From positions 28,622,638 to 28,686,637 of the forward strand of contig JAGTTD010000010.1 of the NCBI GenBank assembly GCA_018398585.1: 64,000 bases of DNA, in the 5' to 3' direction. The notes under the pieces are model-generated. The model was given only the letters and a program-made list of their open reading frames with translations, did no database searches and was not told the origin of the DNA. Source of the stretch: Simmondsia chinensis. Lineage: Eukaryota > Streptophyta > Magnoliopsida > Caryophyllales > Simmondsiaceae. Positions 44,286 through 55,014 of this stretch are shown here, piece after piece; the stretch's first letter is position 1, and each line of letters opens with the position of its first letter. A program made the translations under genes and the position numbers.

Positions 44286-45352
44286 CTATTCAAGGAGATA
44301 TTTGAGGCTTTGGTGATCCGTCCGAATGGTGAATTTATGACCCTCAAAATAATGCCTCCATTTCTCCATGGCTAAGAGAATTGCAAGGTACTCCTTTTCG
44401 TAAGTCGACATCGCCTGATGTTTGGGGCTTAGAGCTTGGCTTAGATATGCGATGGGCCTTCCTCTTTGAGAGAGAACAGCCCCAATACCAGTACCACTTG
44501 CATCGGTCTCTAAAACGAAGCCTTCGGTGAAATTCGGCATTGTCAAAACCGGTGCTGCACACATAGCGGCTTTGAGAGCTTCAAAAGTGGGCTAAGACTT
44601 CTCGTTCCACCCAAAAGCATCCTTCTTCAAGAGCTCCATTAAAGGTTTGGCAATGGAGCCATAACCTTTAATGAATTTTCGATAATATCCGGTCAATCCC
44701 AAGAATCCTCTCAATTGCTTCAAGGTGATCGGGGCTGGCCATTCTTGCATTGCTCGGATCTCGTTAGGATTAGTAGCTATGCCCTCTAATGAGATGATAT
44801 GACCCAGATATTCAAGCTTCTTTTGAGCAAATGAGCACTTGGACAATTTTGCAAAAAACCCGTGTTGTCGCATCAAGATGAATACTTGTCGAAGGTGTGT
44901 AAGGTGAGCTTCATATGTGGGACTGTAGATTAGTATGTCGTTGAAGAATACCAGCACCGACTTCCTTAAATAAGGCTTGAAGACGTCGTTCATAGCTGCT
45001 TGGAAAGTGGCCGGAGCATTTGTTAGACCGAAAGGCATAACAACGAACTCGAAATGGCCATGATGAGTTTGAAAAGCGGTCTTGTAAATATCTGATTCGA
45101 GAACTCGGATCTGCTGACATCCTTGCCTTAAGTCCAGCTTGGAAAAGAAGCACACCCCATGAAGCTCATCAAGCAAGTCATCTATGACCGGTATCGAAAA
45201 TTTGTCTTTCACGGTTAGTGTATTCAAACGGCGGTAATCGATGCACATACGGACTGTCCCATCCTTCTTCTTTACAAGGATTACGGGTGAAGCAAAAGGA
45301 CTTTGGCTTGGTCTAATGAAGCTCAACTGAAGCAACTCCTCCACTTGCCTCT
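44286..45352 (-). pseudogene. pol: E9 reverse transcriptase and RNase H
   Basis: The 250-codon frame 44592-45344 is an almost complete [62 protein letters not shown] and FFNDILIYS. The first catalytic Asp of FFDD is Asn, so activity would be lost even with the stops reversed. A TAG at 44592-44594 separates it from RNase H (VLETDASGTGIG, YEKEYLAIL, RTDHQSLKYLLE), which ends at a TAG at 44286-44288. Confidence 0.9.
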
Positions 45353-46070
45353 CTATCTCGGCTTTTTGGCCATGGGATACCGATATGGCCTAATTTTGAA
45401 TGGGTCGGCATTTCCTCGTAAAGGTATGGTGTGGTCCACACTCCTTTGAGGAGGGAGACTCTTAGGCTCTTCAAAGATGTCCCCAAACTCATCAATTAAG
45501 GTGTAAATAGCAAAAGGATGAATCGGTTGCTGCATAACCGAGCTTACCATGAATAAGTGCCCGATCCACTGTATCGCCTTCTTTTTAATTCCACCTTGCA
45601 CATCCTTTGCCTCAATTAATTTGAGCTGAGCTTCCTTGGATATGCCTTGCAAAGACACCTTGGTGCCATGAACCTCAAAAGCCACGATCATTTTATCAAA
45701 ATCAAAGACAACCGGGTTGAAGGTCCTCATCCAATCTACTCCGAGCACCATGTCACAACCACCCAAGGGAATCACTCGAAAATCGAAGGTGAAATGATGG
45801 CCTTGCATAGACCAAGGGAAGGCTATGCACTTGTTTTGTGAGGTCAAGGAGTTCCCATCAGCTACCATGACTGCCAAAGGATGAGTTTTCGTCACTTCGT
45901 GTTTGACTCTTAATCAACTTCGGGTCAACGAAACTATGAGTGCTTCCACTATCAATGAGGATAATAATGGAGTGTTTTTCAGCCCGTCCCTTGATTTTGA
46001 TTGTGTTATGAGCCCCACTTTCGGTTAGAGCCTTCATGGAGATCTCGACCTCGTCATCACTCGAGTTGCC
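45353..46070 (-). pseudogene. pol: E9 protease and pol linker
   Basis: LIDSGSTHSFVDP (45920-45960 region) carries the catalytic Asp-Ser-Gly. One extra base near 45903 moves the reading to the 45353-45895 frame: AVMVADGNS, IPLGGCDMVLGVDWMR and the linker DEFGDIFEEP...VDHTIPLRG. One base is missing near 45366, which restores the original frame for RT. The two indels therefore cancel over ~540 bp. Confidence 0.85.
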
Positions 46071-47522
46071 TTATAAATTGCATTCGGCCTCTTCTAATTC
46101 AGCATCTGACTCGGTACTGTCAGCTTCATTTTCAGCAGGGACTCGGCTCCCTTTTGCATACATAAGTGCTTGTGCTTTGCACCTATGCTCGGGTTGATAC
46201 GGTTGGTTGCATCGAAAACAAAGTCTGGCAGAAAATCTGTCACTGTTTTTACTGCCGAGACTCTTGTTCTGCTGCATAGTTCTCGGTTTGCGACTGGTAT
46301 GATACTTTCCTTTGTCATATGATGGGACTTGAGTTGCTTCAATCAATTTTTCTTTGTTGTAAGTGCTTAACAAAGTCTTAGGACCAATGGCTTTCACCAT
46401 GTTTTTGATCCTAAGCTTAAGGCCACTCGCAAAGCAAGAAACGTAGTATGATTCGACATCCTCGGGAGCAATGGCCAGAACTGACATCAAATTTGCTCTC
46501 AAATTCTCAAATCTAAGCATGTATTCTCTCACACTTGATGTTTGGACCAACTTGTTGAAGTTATCCACAACATCCGTTGATTCTCCTTCACCATACCATT
46601 CACACATCTCTTCTATGAAAAGGCCCCAAGAAAGATGTGGTTTGCTTTTCAACAAACTATATTACCAAACCTCATGATCACCATGAAGATGGATTGCGGC
46701 TAGCTGGAGCTTCTCCTCCTCAGTTATGTTATAATATAAAAAGTATCGATCACACCTCCTAAACCAAGATTCCGGTTGCTTTCCATCAAAAGGGTCGATT
46801 TCTACCCTTGGCTGCCTGTAAGAGCCACTCCTATCCCCAGTTGTGTTGTCATTGGTCATGGTTCTATGCAGATATGGTTGATCAGGCGATCTATCAATAT
46901 TATCGAACACATTGTCGGCGTCATTTTGGTGCATAACAGAATAATATGGCCTGCTGTTCTGTTCTGAATTTTCAGCATTGGTTCGGTAATTAGCAGGTCT
47001 GGATACCCGATCGTGATTTTCTATATTAATTTCAGGTTGAATAGGTTGATTTGCAGCTGATCTAATGTTAATGGATGGTCCTACACCAGGTTGTAACATA
47101 GGAGATTTACCTCGGGTGTGCCTTCCTTCTTGAGGTCTGTCCCCGCTGTTTTACTGCTGTTCTATACTCGGTTGCTGCTGATCGACCTCAACTGTTTGAT
47201 GAATCTGACTTGCGGGTTTGAGGATGGCCTCAACACTTGATTCACCATGTTTGTTAACTTGTTCTTGTAAGTGTTCAAGTTTCTCCTCAATGTGTTGCAG
47301 TCGATCTTGCACCTTGACATCATTAGCATCTTTGTCCATCAACAATGCCAAAATCTAATCCATCCTCTGATTAAACCCTTACTGCATCACTTGAAGATCT
47401 TCCTTAGTAGCATTTTGAGGTCCAGCCGTGGGGTTTCCAGTTACAGCAGCAACGAAATCCAGATTGGACCCAGTTGCGTTTGCTCCTCCAGCTCCTGACC
47501 TTGTCTGAACTCCATCCGCCAT
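46071..47522 (-). pseudogene. gag: E9 Gag
   Basis: It starts at ATG 47522 (MADGVQTRSGAGG). A predicted coiled coil (LQHIEEKLEHLQEQ) lies near 47280. The gag domain has RQPRVEIDPFDGKQPESW, RRCDRYFLYY, HLHGDHEVW, CEWYGEGE, FENLRANL and FASGLKLRIKN. The knuckle LCFRCNQPYQPEHRC near 46170-46215 has Glu in place of Gly before His. Stops at about 47376, 47352, 47148 and 46656. All pieces share one frame. Confidence 0.9.
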
Positions 47523-47582
47523 TTTTGCTTCGAATTTTTTTTTTTTTAACAGCTTAATCAATGTTGATGATTGATAAAACCA

Positions 47583-47594
47583 GCTCTGATGCCA
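47583..47594 (-). other. E9 primer-binding site
   Basis: GCTCTGATGCCA on the plus strand gives TGGCATCAGAGC on the minus strand, one change from the initiator tRNA-Met primer site. Confidence 0.88.
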
Positions 47595-47596
47595 AT

Positions 47597-48023
47597 TGTT
47601 AGCTTCCCAAAATTAATTTGGAAATCTAACCTTGTAGAAGAGAGTTTGAGATGAGAAAAGAAGGGAAGGGGATGAGAAAATAGAGAAAGGAGATGAGAAA
47701 TAGAGAATTCCCTTAGGACTAAGATTTCATTTTATTGGATGATCAAAATACACATTAAACTCTCAATTTATACAAGGAATTAGGTCAGAAATATACCAGC
47801 CGAAAATCCCATTTGTTCCTTGCTTGTAACCGCCCTCTAGCGCCAAATCTCAGCAGCTAACTCCAGCACAGCTTGCGTGTGCATTGTAGATATTTTGCTG
47901 ATATTTGCTTACAATTATCTTAACCGGTGCTATTTTATATGTTTACATCATATACACTTTAATAGAAGTAATACTAAGAAATAACAAAAATGCATTACAA
48001 TTAAAATTTATTAATTCGTAACA
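47597..48023 (-). repeat. E9 5' LTR
   Basis: The 427-bp copy is nearly identical to 42228-42648, apart from a small duplication ('gaagggaaggggat') and a few substitutions. Confidence 0.92.
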
Positions 48024-49589
48024 TAATGAAGTTGTTGGGCCTTGACTTTGCAATTGAGTATAGAAGAGGCAACGAAAATCAAGCTGCTGATGCCTTGTCA
48101 AGAAGATTAGAAGATGGTGAGCAAGCCTATTGTGGAGCCATTTCAGTTGTCCTTCCTTCTTGGTTAGAAGAGGTTTACAAGTCCTATGAAGATGATGCTT
48201 TTGCCCAAGAGTGTATCACTACCTTTAACATCAGAAAAGACTATAAGAGCCCTTCTGATGTAGATATTTCAGTAAGTAAGGGAGCAATTCGGTTGAAGGG
48301 TAGGTTGTACATTGATTCTTCAACAAAATTGAAGGATTAAATCATAAGTGCTTCTCATGACACAGCTTGGAGTGGACATTAAGGTGTAGAAGGCACATAT
48401 CAGAGAATTAAAGCATATTTCAGTTGGCCTGGTATGAAAAAAGCAGTAATTGAGTTTGTATGCTCTTGTGATGTATGTCAACAAACTAAGCTGGGTGATC
48501 ATAGGTATCATGGTCTTTTGCAGCCTCTCCCTATTCCAAATGGAGCTTGGGTGAATGTTAGTATGGATTTCATTAAAGGTTTGCCTAAATTTGAAGGATA
48601 TGGGTTGTTGTTGATCGTTTCACAAAGTTTAGCCATTTCATTGCTTTGATCTGGCCAGTCACAGCTAAAAAATTAGCCAGATGCTTTTTGGATAACATGT
48701 ACAAGTTACATGGATTGCCACAATCCATTGTATCTGATCAAGATAGAATTTTCACGAGTCATTTTTGGAGGGAATTGTTCAAGCTTGTGGGAACTACTTT
48801 GGCTCTTAGCTATTCGTACAATCCTCAGACTAATGGGCACATGGAAAGAGTCAATCAATGCATTGACCAATATCTTAGGAGTACGGATTTCACTCATCTT
48901 AAAGAGTGGAACAAGTGGCTATCTCTAGCCGAGTATTGGTACCATACGCATGCTCATGCTTCTCTTGGCACTACTCCTTTCAAAGCTTTATATGGCTATG
49001 ATCCTTCAACTCCTTTCTCTTCGAAAAATATGACTTCGTATGTGTTGGAAGTCTTTGATTTGATGCAACAGAGGAAGCAATTACAACATATGCTCAAGGA
49101 CAATCTGCAGCAAGCACAAGCCAAGATGAAAATGTATGTAGACAAGAAGCGTGTGGACAAGAATTATGAAGTTAGTGATATGGTTTACCTCAAATTACAA
49201 CCTTATGGATAGTCTACAGTGGCTGTCAGGAGAAATTTCAAGCTAAGTGCTCAATTCTTTAGACCATATCAGATTCTTGAGAAGATTGGCGAAGTGGCTT
49301 ATAGGCTTGAGCTACCTCCTAATGCATACATTCACCCAGTTTTTCATGTTTCTTTGCTTAAGAAACAGGTAAAGAAAGGATGTAAAAGTTGAAAGTCAAC
49401 CCTAGAGGTTGGATCCAATAGGTCCTTGGTGTTGCAACCAGCTGCTGTCCATGGTTTCAAGGAGATCAAGGTAGGCAAAAAGAGGATTAAGGAAGTGCTA
49501 GTTCAGTGGTAGAATTTGGACCAAGATTTTGTTATTTGGGAAGATCTGGCATTCTTAAAGAGTCAATTTCCCAAATTCTCTTCTTGAGG
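48024..49589 (+). pseudogene. pol: E8 integrase and Pol C-terminus, after E9
   Basis: Pol resumes at LLGLDFAIEYRRG...DALSRR, the RNase H/integrase link. The zinc-binding part has SASHDTAWSGH and CDVCQQTK. The core has SMDFIKGLPK, a frameshift near 48605, VSDQDRIFTS and GHMERVNQ with the Glu. The C-terminal part has [17 protein letters not shown] and [11 protein letters not shown]. Stops lie at 48338, near 48380, 49211 and 49390. It aligns along its length with E9. Confidence 0.87.
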
Positions 49590-49604
49590 CCAAGAAGCTT
49601 CTTA

Positions 49605-49616
49605 AATGGAGGGGAT
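49605..49616 (+). other. E8 polypurine tract
   Basis: AAATGGAGGGGA lies next to the right LTR start TGTTATG. Confidence 0.85.
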
Positions 49617-49990
49617 TGTTATGATTTTTCCTATTTTGAGTCTTATAATCAATGTACTGAATTGTTGGAGTCTTGTATTGCATTAGAAGTGTTGCCTAGT
49701 TCAAATGTAAGTTGAACTTTTAGCGCCAAAGTCGGTTATCTAGCTGATATGAGGCTATTTTGGCGGTTTAGGCTTAGTTAGCGATATTTTTTATTCATTG
49801 TATCTAGATTCTCCTATAAGAGGATCAATCCTTATAAGTCTTGAGGAATTCAATGAAAAATTACTTGCTTCTTGAGATATTTTTCTCTCTCTTCTCGTCT
49901 CTTCTCTAACTCTCATCTGACCTCACTTCTCTTCTCATCTAAATTCTTTATTCACAAGTTGACTTCAATCTCTCGAATTGAAGCTTAACA
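49617..49990 (+). repeat. E8 3' LTR
   Basis: The 374-bp copy matches the 5' LTR and is followed by the target duplication TAGTA at 49991-49995. Confidence 0.92.
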
Positions 49991-49995
49991 TAGTA

Positions 49996-50832
49996 ATAAT
50001 AACAAAATAGCTCTAGTGAAATGATAAATAATAATAAGAGTACTAATGATTTTGATAGGATGATAATAATAATATAATAAAAAATAACAAATAATAAAAA
50101 TAATAAAATAATATGAATAATAAGATTAAAAATAGTAATAATGATTGTGAAGAAGAAAGTTATCTCTTGTAATAACTAAATATATGGATGGTATATAAAT
50201 AAAAAATAAATAAGTTAGATTGTTAGTGAGGTTAGAGTTAGGGTTAGTAATAAAGATGGTGCCTATTTATATGACAATAAATAAAAAGAAAATTTGAGTT
50301 AGATTAAAATTAGGCTTAAACATGCCAAGTGCAAGTTGTCTCCGTACCGCTGTAAGTGGATCAAAACTCACTTAGTTAGATTGGTACCTTTGAAAATTTG
50401 AGTTAGATCTTTTTAATTCTTGGGTTTATATTTATGAAATTTTTGCTCGTGAGTATTGATATTTAATATACCTAGTGACTATTTGGGACAAACAAGATGA
50501 AATAATTGGTGCTTTAATATATCGATTATAGTATCTTACCGATTTTGTTTACGTACTTTTGGACAAATATGACAAGTATTTTGTATTCGTATTTTTTTCC
50601 TGTTTCTTTTTTTTTATCTCTATTTCTCTTTCCCTCTTTCCCTCCATTCTCTCTCTCTACCTTATATGTTGTATTTGGCACCCCACCCTTGGCATTTTAT
50701 TGGGGTGGGTGCTATTTTTCCTTTCTTCTGTTTACATTTTTTTAAGTTCACATATTTTCTTTTTTAAGTTCACATGTTTTCTTTTTCTTTTTTTTTAATG
50801 TTTACATGTGTGTCTGTTTGTGTATATATATA
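49996..50832. other. AT- and T/C-rich spacer, no gene
   Basis: It starts with the TAA-rich tract interrupted by E8. A pyrimidine-rich stretch at 50590-50810 yields Phe/Ser/Leu-rich frames that look membrane-like but are low-complexity artefacts. Confidence 0.6.
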
Positions 50833-51380
50833 GAAGGAGAGGTTGGAATAAGAATGAAAGTTAGAAGAGAAAATAAGAAAATTGGATCTTAAGTGACATT
50901 GATCAATGTCTTTAATTATAACTCACTTTACTAGCTAAATTAAAAAGAAAGTAAATTTCCCTCCCCTACACCCTCTTTCTTTCTCTACACATACTCCCTC
51001 CCCCACTAAGTTACCAGCAGCCATGCCTCCACCTCCGCTATACCTCTCTCTCGACGGTGGCGGGCTACCGGCGACGGGGTTTTCCAGCGATGTGATGGCG
51101 GGGAGGAGAAGTAGACAAAGAACGGGGCATGTGGGGGCAGAGAGGGAAAAGATGACAGTGGCACAGCTGCCAAAGAGTTGGAGGGGGAGAGAGAAATACA
51201 GGGTACGGGAGTGGAATTCTGTTTTTTTAATTTATTTTAATAATGTCCAACAAAACTTGGCTCTATATTACAATGAAGGGTTAACATCCAAAAGTTAATG
51301 AAGGACCAAGATCTACTAGCGTAGCTTTCATTTTCTCATTCAATCATCTAATTTACATACTCAATCCAGCCTCTCCCTCC
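50833..51380. mobile_element. E10: candidate Mutator-like MITE
   Basis: The left end GAAGGAGAGGTTGGAATAAG and the reverse complement of the right end, GGAGGGAGAGGCTGGATTGA, match at most positions. Weaker similarity extends inward for several tens of bases ('gagaaaatgaaag'-type). The interior has no transposase. Flanks are AT repeats, so a 9-bp duplication cannot be judged. Confidence 0.4.
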
Positions 51381-51793
51381 ATATATAATATATGTATATG
51401 GCACAATTTATATTTGAAGGTGATAGTGTGAGAAGGGAAAATTTTGGCCGTCCAATACAATAGAGGGTCAAAATTGACCTTTTTGCGGGGTCAAAATTTT
51501 TTTCTACCACACCGCTCCCCTTTCTCTCTCCCCTTCCCTGCCCCCCTGCCGCAACCCATCCTTTCCCTCTCTCTCAGCCCAGTCACCTGCAGTTGCCGCG
51601 GCCCTCGCCTCTCCTTTTTTCCCTTTCTTCCAGTACTCCTTTCTCTCTCCCCCAAATCCCTTCACACCTTGCCCCTGCCATTGGCGATCTGCCGCCCCTC
51701 TTTTTTCTCTCTTTTCCAGTACCTCTTTCTCTCTACCCCAAAGGAAGAAAGACAAAAATGAGGGGTGGCAAACAGTGATGAACATGCCGCAGT

Positions 51794-52135
51794 TGTTAAG
51801 TACGGAGACTATTCGTTTTTAGTAACCATCATATTCAGTCACCCGATTTCTTAGGGGCCTGTATTTACGGCATGTCTCTTGAGTTTTTAATGGTTTCGAT
51901 TGTAAGAGGTTTATTTATCAACACTCTTGGTTGGTGTAAAAAGAAAGCAGAGTGAGGAAGAGAATGAAAAGATTGTAATCCGCAGTTCATTATTGAAAAT
52001 TATCGCTCCTCCTATATGTATGTAGATTTCGGCTAAACCACATAAATATTGATGTCTAATATTTTCCCCATTCCCTTCAATTCCATGTTTACTACTTTCG
52101 ATCTAAGGTTTGGTAAATACGTGGTGGTCCTCACA
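51794..52135 (+). repeat. E12 5' LTR
   Basis: It matches 54370-54706 through 'ggagactattc', 'attgtaagaggtttattta', 'gaaaagattgtaatcc' and 'attcccttcaattcc'. Confidence 0.85.
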
Positions 52136-52137
52136 AC

Positions 52138-52150
52138 TGCTATCAGAGAA
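52138..52150 (+). other. E12 primer-binding site
   Basis: TGCTATCAGAGAA matches TGGTATCAGAGC with changes at the third base and the end, two bases after the LTR. Confidence 0.65.
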
Positions 52151-52959
52151 CCAGGTGGAAACTCAGTCAGAGAAATAGCTGTGAGAGTGGGAGTAAAGGA
52201 CCAGTGGCTAGTGCTTCTATTCCGAAAAGGTACATATCGGAGTTCAGGGTGGCTCATGGTTAGGATGCGCCTAAGATAAAAAATCCGGAAGCGAGTGGTG
52301 GCTCGTGCAAGAGCACACGACGGCACGTGGTGGTGAACGGAGGTGAAAAAAGACTAGATCAGGTTACCTTAGTGATAGATCTTATGGTTCTCGAGCAAAT
52401 CAGTGAATGGTGAAGCGTCAATGGTGAAGACCGGCGGTAGCGCCGTGGAAGTGCACGCCTAAACTAAAGCCACAGTCCAAGTGGGGTCTGGTGGTTCAAA
52501 TTTGGCCTCGGCTGAGGTTTTTGGATTTAGATGGCCACGCTGGTTCGTGGTGTTTCTCGTGTGATGTCAGTGATGCTCAGCAACGAAGCTCACAGCTTCA
52601 AAGACAAGTGTTTGGTCGTGAAAATGACGGGCAATGACGCTTCAAGTGTTGGCGGATGTTGGTGGATCTCTAGCGTCGTGGTTGTCGGTAGCGTCGACAA
52701 GTGCCGGTGCCAGGGAGAGATACACACGCAGAGAAAGAGGAGACCCAAAGAGAGAGAGAAGTGGAGAAGGTGGAGGCACTGCAGAAGAGAAAGAATCACG
52801 TAGTGGAGAGGCTGTGATTTTGGGTTTGGTCAACTGATCAAATTGAAAAATCATTTTCAATTGAAAAAATTAATCTCTCTTTGAGGTTTTGAAAATTAAG
52901 AGTGTGAGGTAAAAATTTTCGGTATAAAAAATTTTGATGGGGCTGATTTTGCGTGTTGG
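52151..52959. other. E12 leader, no gene
   Basis: This is a GA- and GGT-rich leader between primer site and gag. Overlapping frames (52531-52860) on both strands are Arg/Lys- or Pro/Ser-rich and show no domain. Confidence 0.5.
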
Positions 52960-53600
52960 TAGATGCAGATCAAGAATTTTCTGTATGCAAAAAACTTGCA
53001 ATTGCTCCCTATTAAAGATGAAGCCAAAGGATATGGAGAATGAGGAGTGGAACTTTTTGGACCAACAAGTTTTGGGTGTGATTCGACTTGCTCTGTCTTA
53101 GACTTTAGCACATAACGTTGTCAACAAGAAGACAACGGCGGGTTTGATGACAGCTTTATCGGGCATGTATGAGAAACAATCAATGAACAACAAGGTGCAT
53201 CTGATAAAGAAGTTGTTCAATTTGAAAATGACGGAAGGTGGTTCTGTTGCCCAGCACTTTAAACGCTTTCAATATGATCATAAATCAATTGACGTCTGTA
53301 GAAATTAAATTTGATTATTGAATCCGAGCACAGGTGTTATTAGCGTCTTTGCCCAATTGTTGGGAGGCCATGAGAATGGCAATTACTAATTCTATTGAGA
53401 AAGAGAAATTAAAATATAATGACATACATGATTTTTTATTGGCCGAGAACGTGCGCTAATGAGATTCCGGTAAGAGTGATACCTTGAGCGTGAAAACCTG
53501 AGGTAAGGGTTTAGAAAGATGATGCAGAGCCAGAAGCAGCAGCAGGAGGCCAGAGGGGGCCGTGTTGGCACTGCGGGAAACGGTGACACATGAAAAGAGA
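52960..53600 (+). pseudogene. gag: E12 Gag (UBN2 type) with decayed zinc knuckle
   Basis: Segments KNLQL, MENEEWNFLDQQVLGVIRL, TTAGLMTALSGMYEKQS and NNKVHLIKKLFNLKMTEG match the copia gag domain of the UBN2 group, across several stops (for example at 53099). The knuckle at 53562-53603 reads C-W-H-C-G-K-R-stop-H-M-K-R-E-stop, so spacing is CCHC but two positions, including the last Cys, are TGA. Confidence 0.75.
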
Positions 53601-53607
53601 ATGAGTC

Positions 53608-54102
53608 TTGAAGAGGTTAGATCCTGATATAGCCAATGTTGTGATTGAAGAGATAATACAAGATGTTCTAGCGCTCACCATACATTCACCAGTGAAGGAC
53701 TGGATTTCAGATTCAGGGCCCTCGCTTCACGCTACATTGTGTGGGGACGTGATACAAAATTTCGTGGCTTGGGATTATAGTAGAGTCCATTTGGCAAGTG
53801 GACAAATGTTGGAAGTTGTAGGTATGGGTGGCATCACTACTTCATTATCACATGGGTCGGTGAGGATTTTACATCTTGTGAGATATGTGGCCGAGTTGAA
53901 GAATAATCTAATATCGGGGGGACAACTTGATGACAGTGGGTATTCTATCAAATTCTCGGGAGGAAAGTGGTGTGTCTCAAAAGAGGCGTTAGTAATAGCT
54001 CGTGGTCTGAAGTTGAGCACACCATTTTCAATGTCGAAAGTAGTTGATGGTGATTTTACTGTAGGAAAATCAGCTTTGGGCGAGTCAAAGCATGTCAGCT
54101 AG
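53608..54102 (+). pseudogene. pol: E12 aspartic protease region
   Basis: The frame of 164 codons starts at TTG. DWISDSGPSLHATL carries the catalytic Asp-Ser-Gly. SVRILHLVRYVAELKNNLISGGQLDDSGY follows, the typical segment between protease and GAG-pre-integrase in copia pol. The frame ends in ESKHVS-stop. Integrase, which should follow, is missing; the next ~260 bp lead to the polypurine tract. Confidence 0.78.
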
Positions 54103-54352
54103 AAGCCACTTCTTGAGGTTGCATATCAATCCAGAATGCCGATGGGTAAAAGAATTAATTAGAAGGGTCATTTTAATGTCAGGTCGAGTACACATGTCAG
54201 GTGGGACCAGGCAGTGGGAGCTGGAATGAATTCTTGGTATAAGAAAACAAGTGGGAGCGTGACTCCGGCAGTTCTACTAAAGAAAAGTATACCGCATGAT
54301 ATACTGAAGCTGGCATGGGCTCTAGGTAGAGTTTATGCATGATGGTTGCATG

Positions 54353-54369
54353 GTGAAGGGGAAGCATGG
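54353..54369 (+). other. E12 polypurine tract
   Basis: 'tgaaggggaagcatggg' lies directly before the 3' LTR. Confidence 0.75.
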
Positions 54370-54706
54370 GGTTAAGTATGGAGACTATTCATTTCCGATA
54401 ATTATCATATTTAATAGCCGTATTTATGAGGACCTGTGTTTATGGCATGATTCTTGAGCTTCCAGTGGTTTCAATTGTAAGAGGTTTATTTATAAACATT
54501 CTTGAATAGATTAAAAATTGAGCAATGTAAGAAAGAGAGTGAAAAGATTGTAATCCTCAGCTTATGTAGTGAATATTTTTGCTCCCCCTCCGTGGATGTA
54601 GGCTTCGGCTGAACCATTCCAGTGCCTAATATTTTTTCCATTCCCTTCAATTCCTTGTTTGCTATTTTAAATTTAAGGTTCGGTACATTCGTGAGTGATC
54701 CTAACA
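54370..54706 (+). repeat. E12 3' LTR
   Basis: The 337-bp copy's first base pair is altered from TG to GG. It ends CCTAACA. Confidence 0.83.
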
Positions 54707-55014
54707 CCGGCGGCGAGAGGTGGGGGTTAATGGATATGAGGGGGAGTGTAAGAAGTATCAGAAGAGAGTGAAAAAGGAGCAGCGGAGGGCGGCAGGCAAG
54801 AAGGCGGCGGTGGTGCCAAAGGGCAGTCGTGTTAGCCGATGGAGGAGACCGAGGGCGGTTGGCCTGTGGTGGCACTGGCGGGTGGCTAGGGTGAGAGAGA
54901 GAAGTGGTTGGGGAGATTTTTTTTTTTTTTTTTTTTTTTGGCCCTATAAAAAAGGGGGCCAACCTTGACCATCCATTGCGATCGGTAGCTAAGATCTGCT
55001 CCTCTCACTGCCTC

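Larger units (their letters stand above)
42228..48023 (-). mobile_element. E9: nearly complete Ty3/gypsy element inside E8
   Basis: LTRs of 421 and 427 bp are almost identical, and the minus strand carries the full order primer site, gag, protease, RT, RNase H, integrase, polypurine tract. Flanks are CAATG and TAATG, a 5-bp duplication with one change. Nearly all the coding sequence lies in one frame with about ten stops and two opposite frameshifts. It is the youngest gypsy copy here by structure, and its relative E8 is its host. Confidence 0.93.
38525..49990 (+). mobile_element. E8: old Ty3/gypsy element, split by E9
   Basis: LTRs of 374 bp each (TGTTATG...CTTAACA, roughly 92% alike by eye) flank primer site, gag, protease, RT, RNase H, integrase and polypurine tract in Metaviridae order. 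A perfect 5-bp duplication TAGTA lies at 38520-38524 and 49991-49995. E9 inserted in the RNase H/integrase junction at 42228. Gag and pol are close relatives of E9, but with more frameshifts and stops. Confidence 0.93.
51794..54706 (+). mobile_element. E12: Ty1/copia element with gag and protease only
   Basis: LTRs of ~340 bp (TGTTAAGTACGG... and a GGTTAAGTATGG variant, ending CTMACA) flank a primer site, a leader of ~820 bp, gag, protease and a polypurine tract. Integrase, RT and RNase H are absent. I found no target duplication (GCAGT versus CCGGC). It lies inside E11. Confidence 0.8.
51419..55014. mobile_element. E11: candidate TIR element hosting E12
   Basis: The left end (51419-51490, 'agtgtgagaaggg' ... 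'gggtcaaaattgacc') matches the reverse complement of the right end (54940-55014, 'agtgagaggagc' ... 'ggtcaaggttggcc') in the same order, with gaps. The interior flanks of E12 (pyrimidine-rich left, purine-rich right) also look like inverted counterparts. No transposase and no clear target duplication (ATATTTGAA versus ATTAAAAAT) were found. A Mutator-like origin is a guess. Confidence 0.35.

Noticed and set aside
50226..50252. Interstitial telomere repeat
   Set aside because: Only one TTAGGG-like word is present, in degenerate context; there is no array of the plant telomere unit TTTAGGG.
50545..50798. Phe/Ser-rich frames resembling membrane proteins
   Set aside because: They come from a pyrimidine-rich low-complexity tract; two overlapping frames look equally membrane-like.
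54486..54962. 158-codon minus-strand open frame with a lysine run
   Set aside because: The lysine run is the translated T tract at 54921-54941, and the frame runs through the E12 LTR. No domain is visible.
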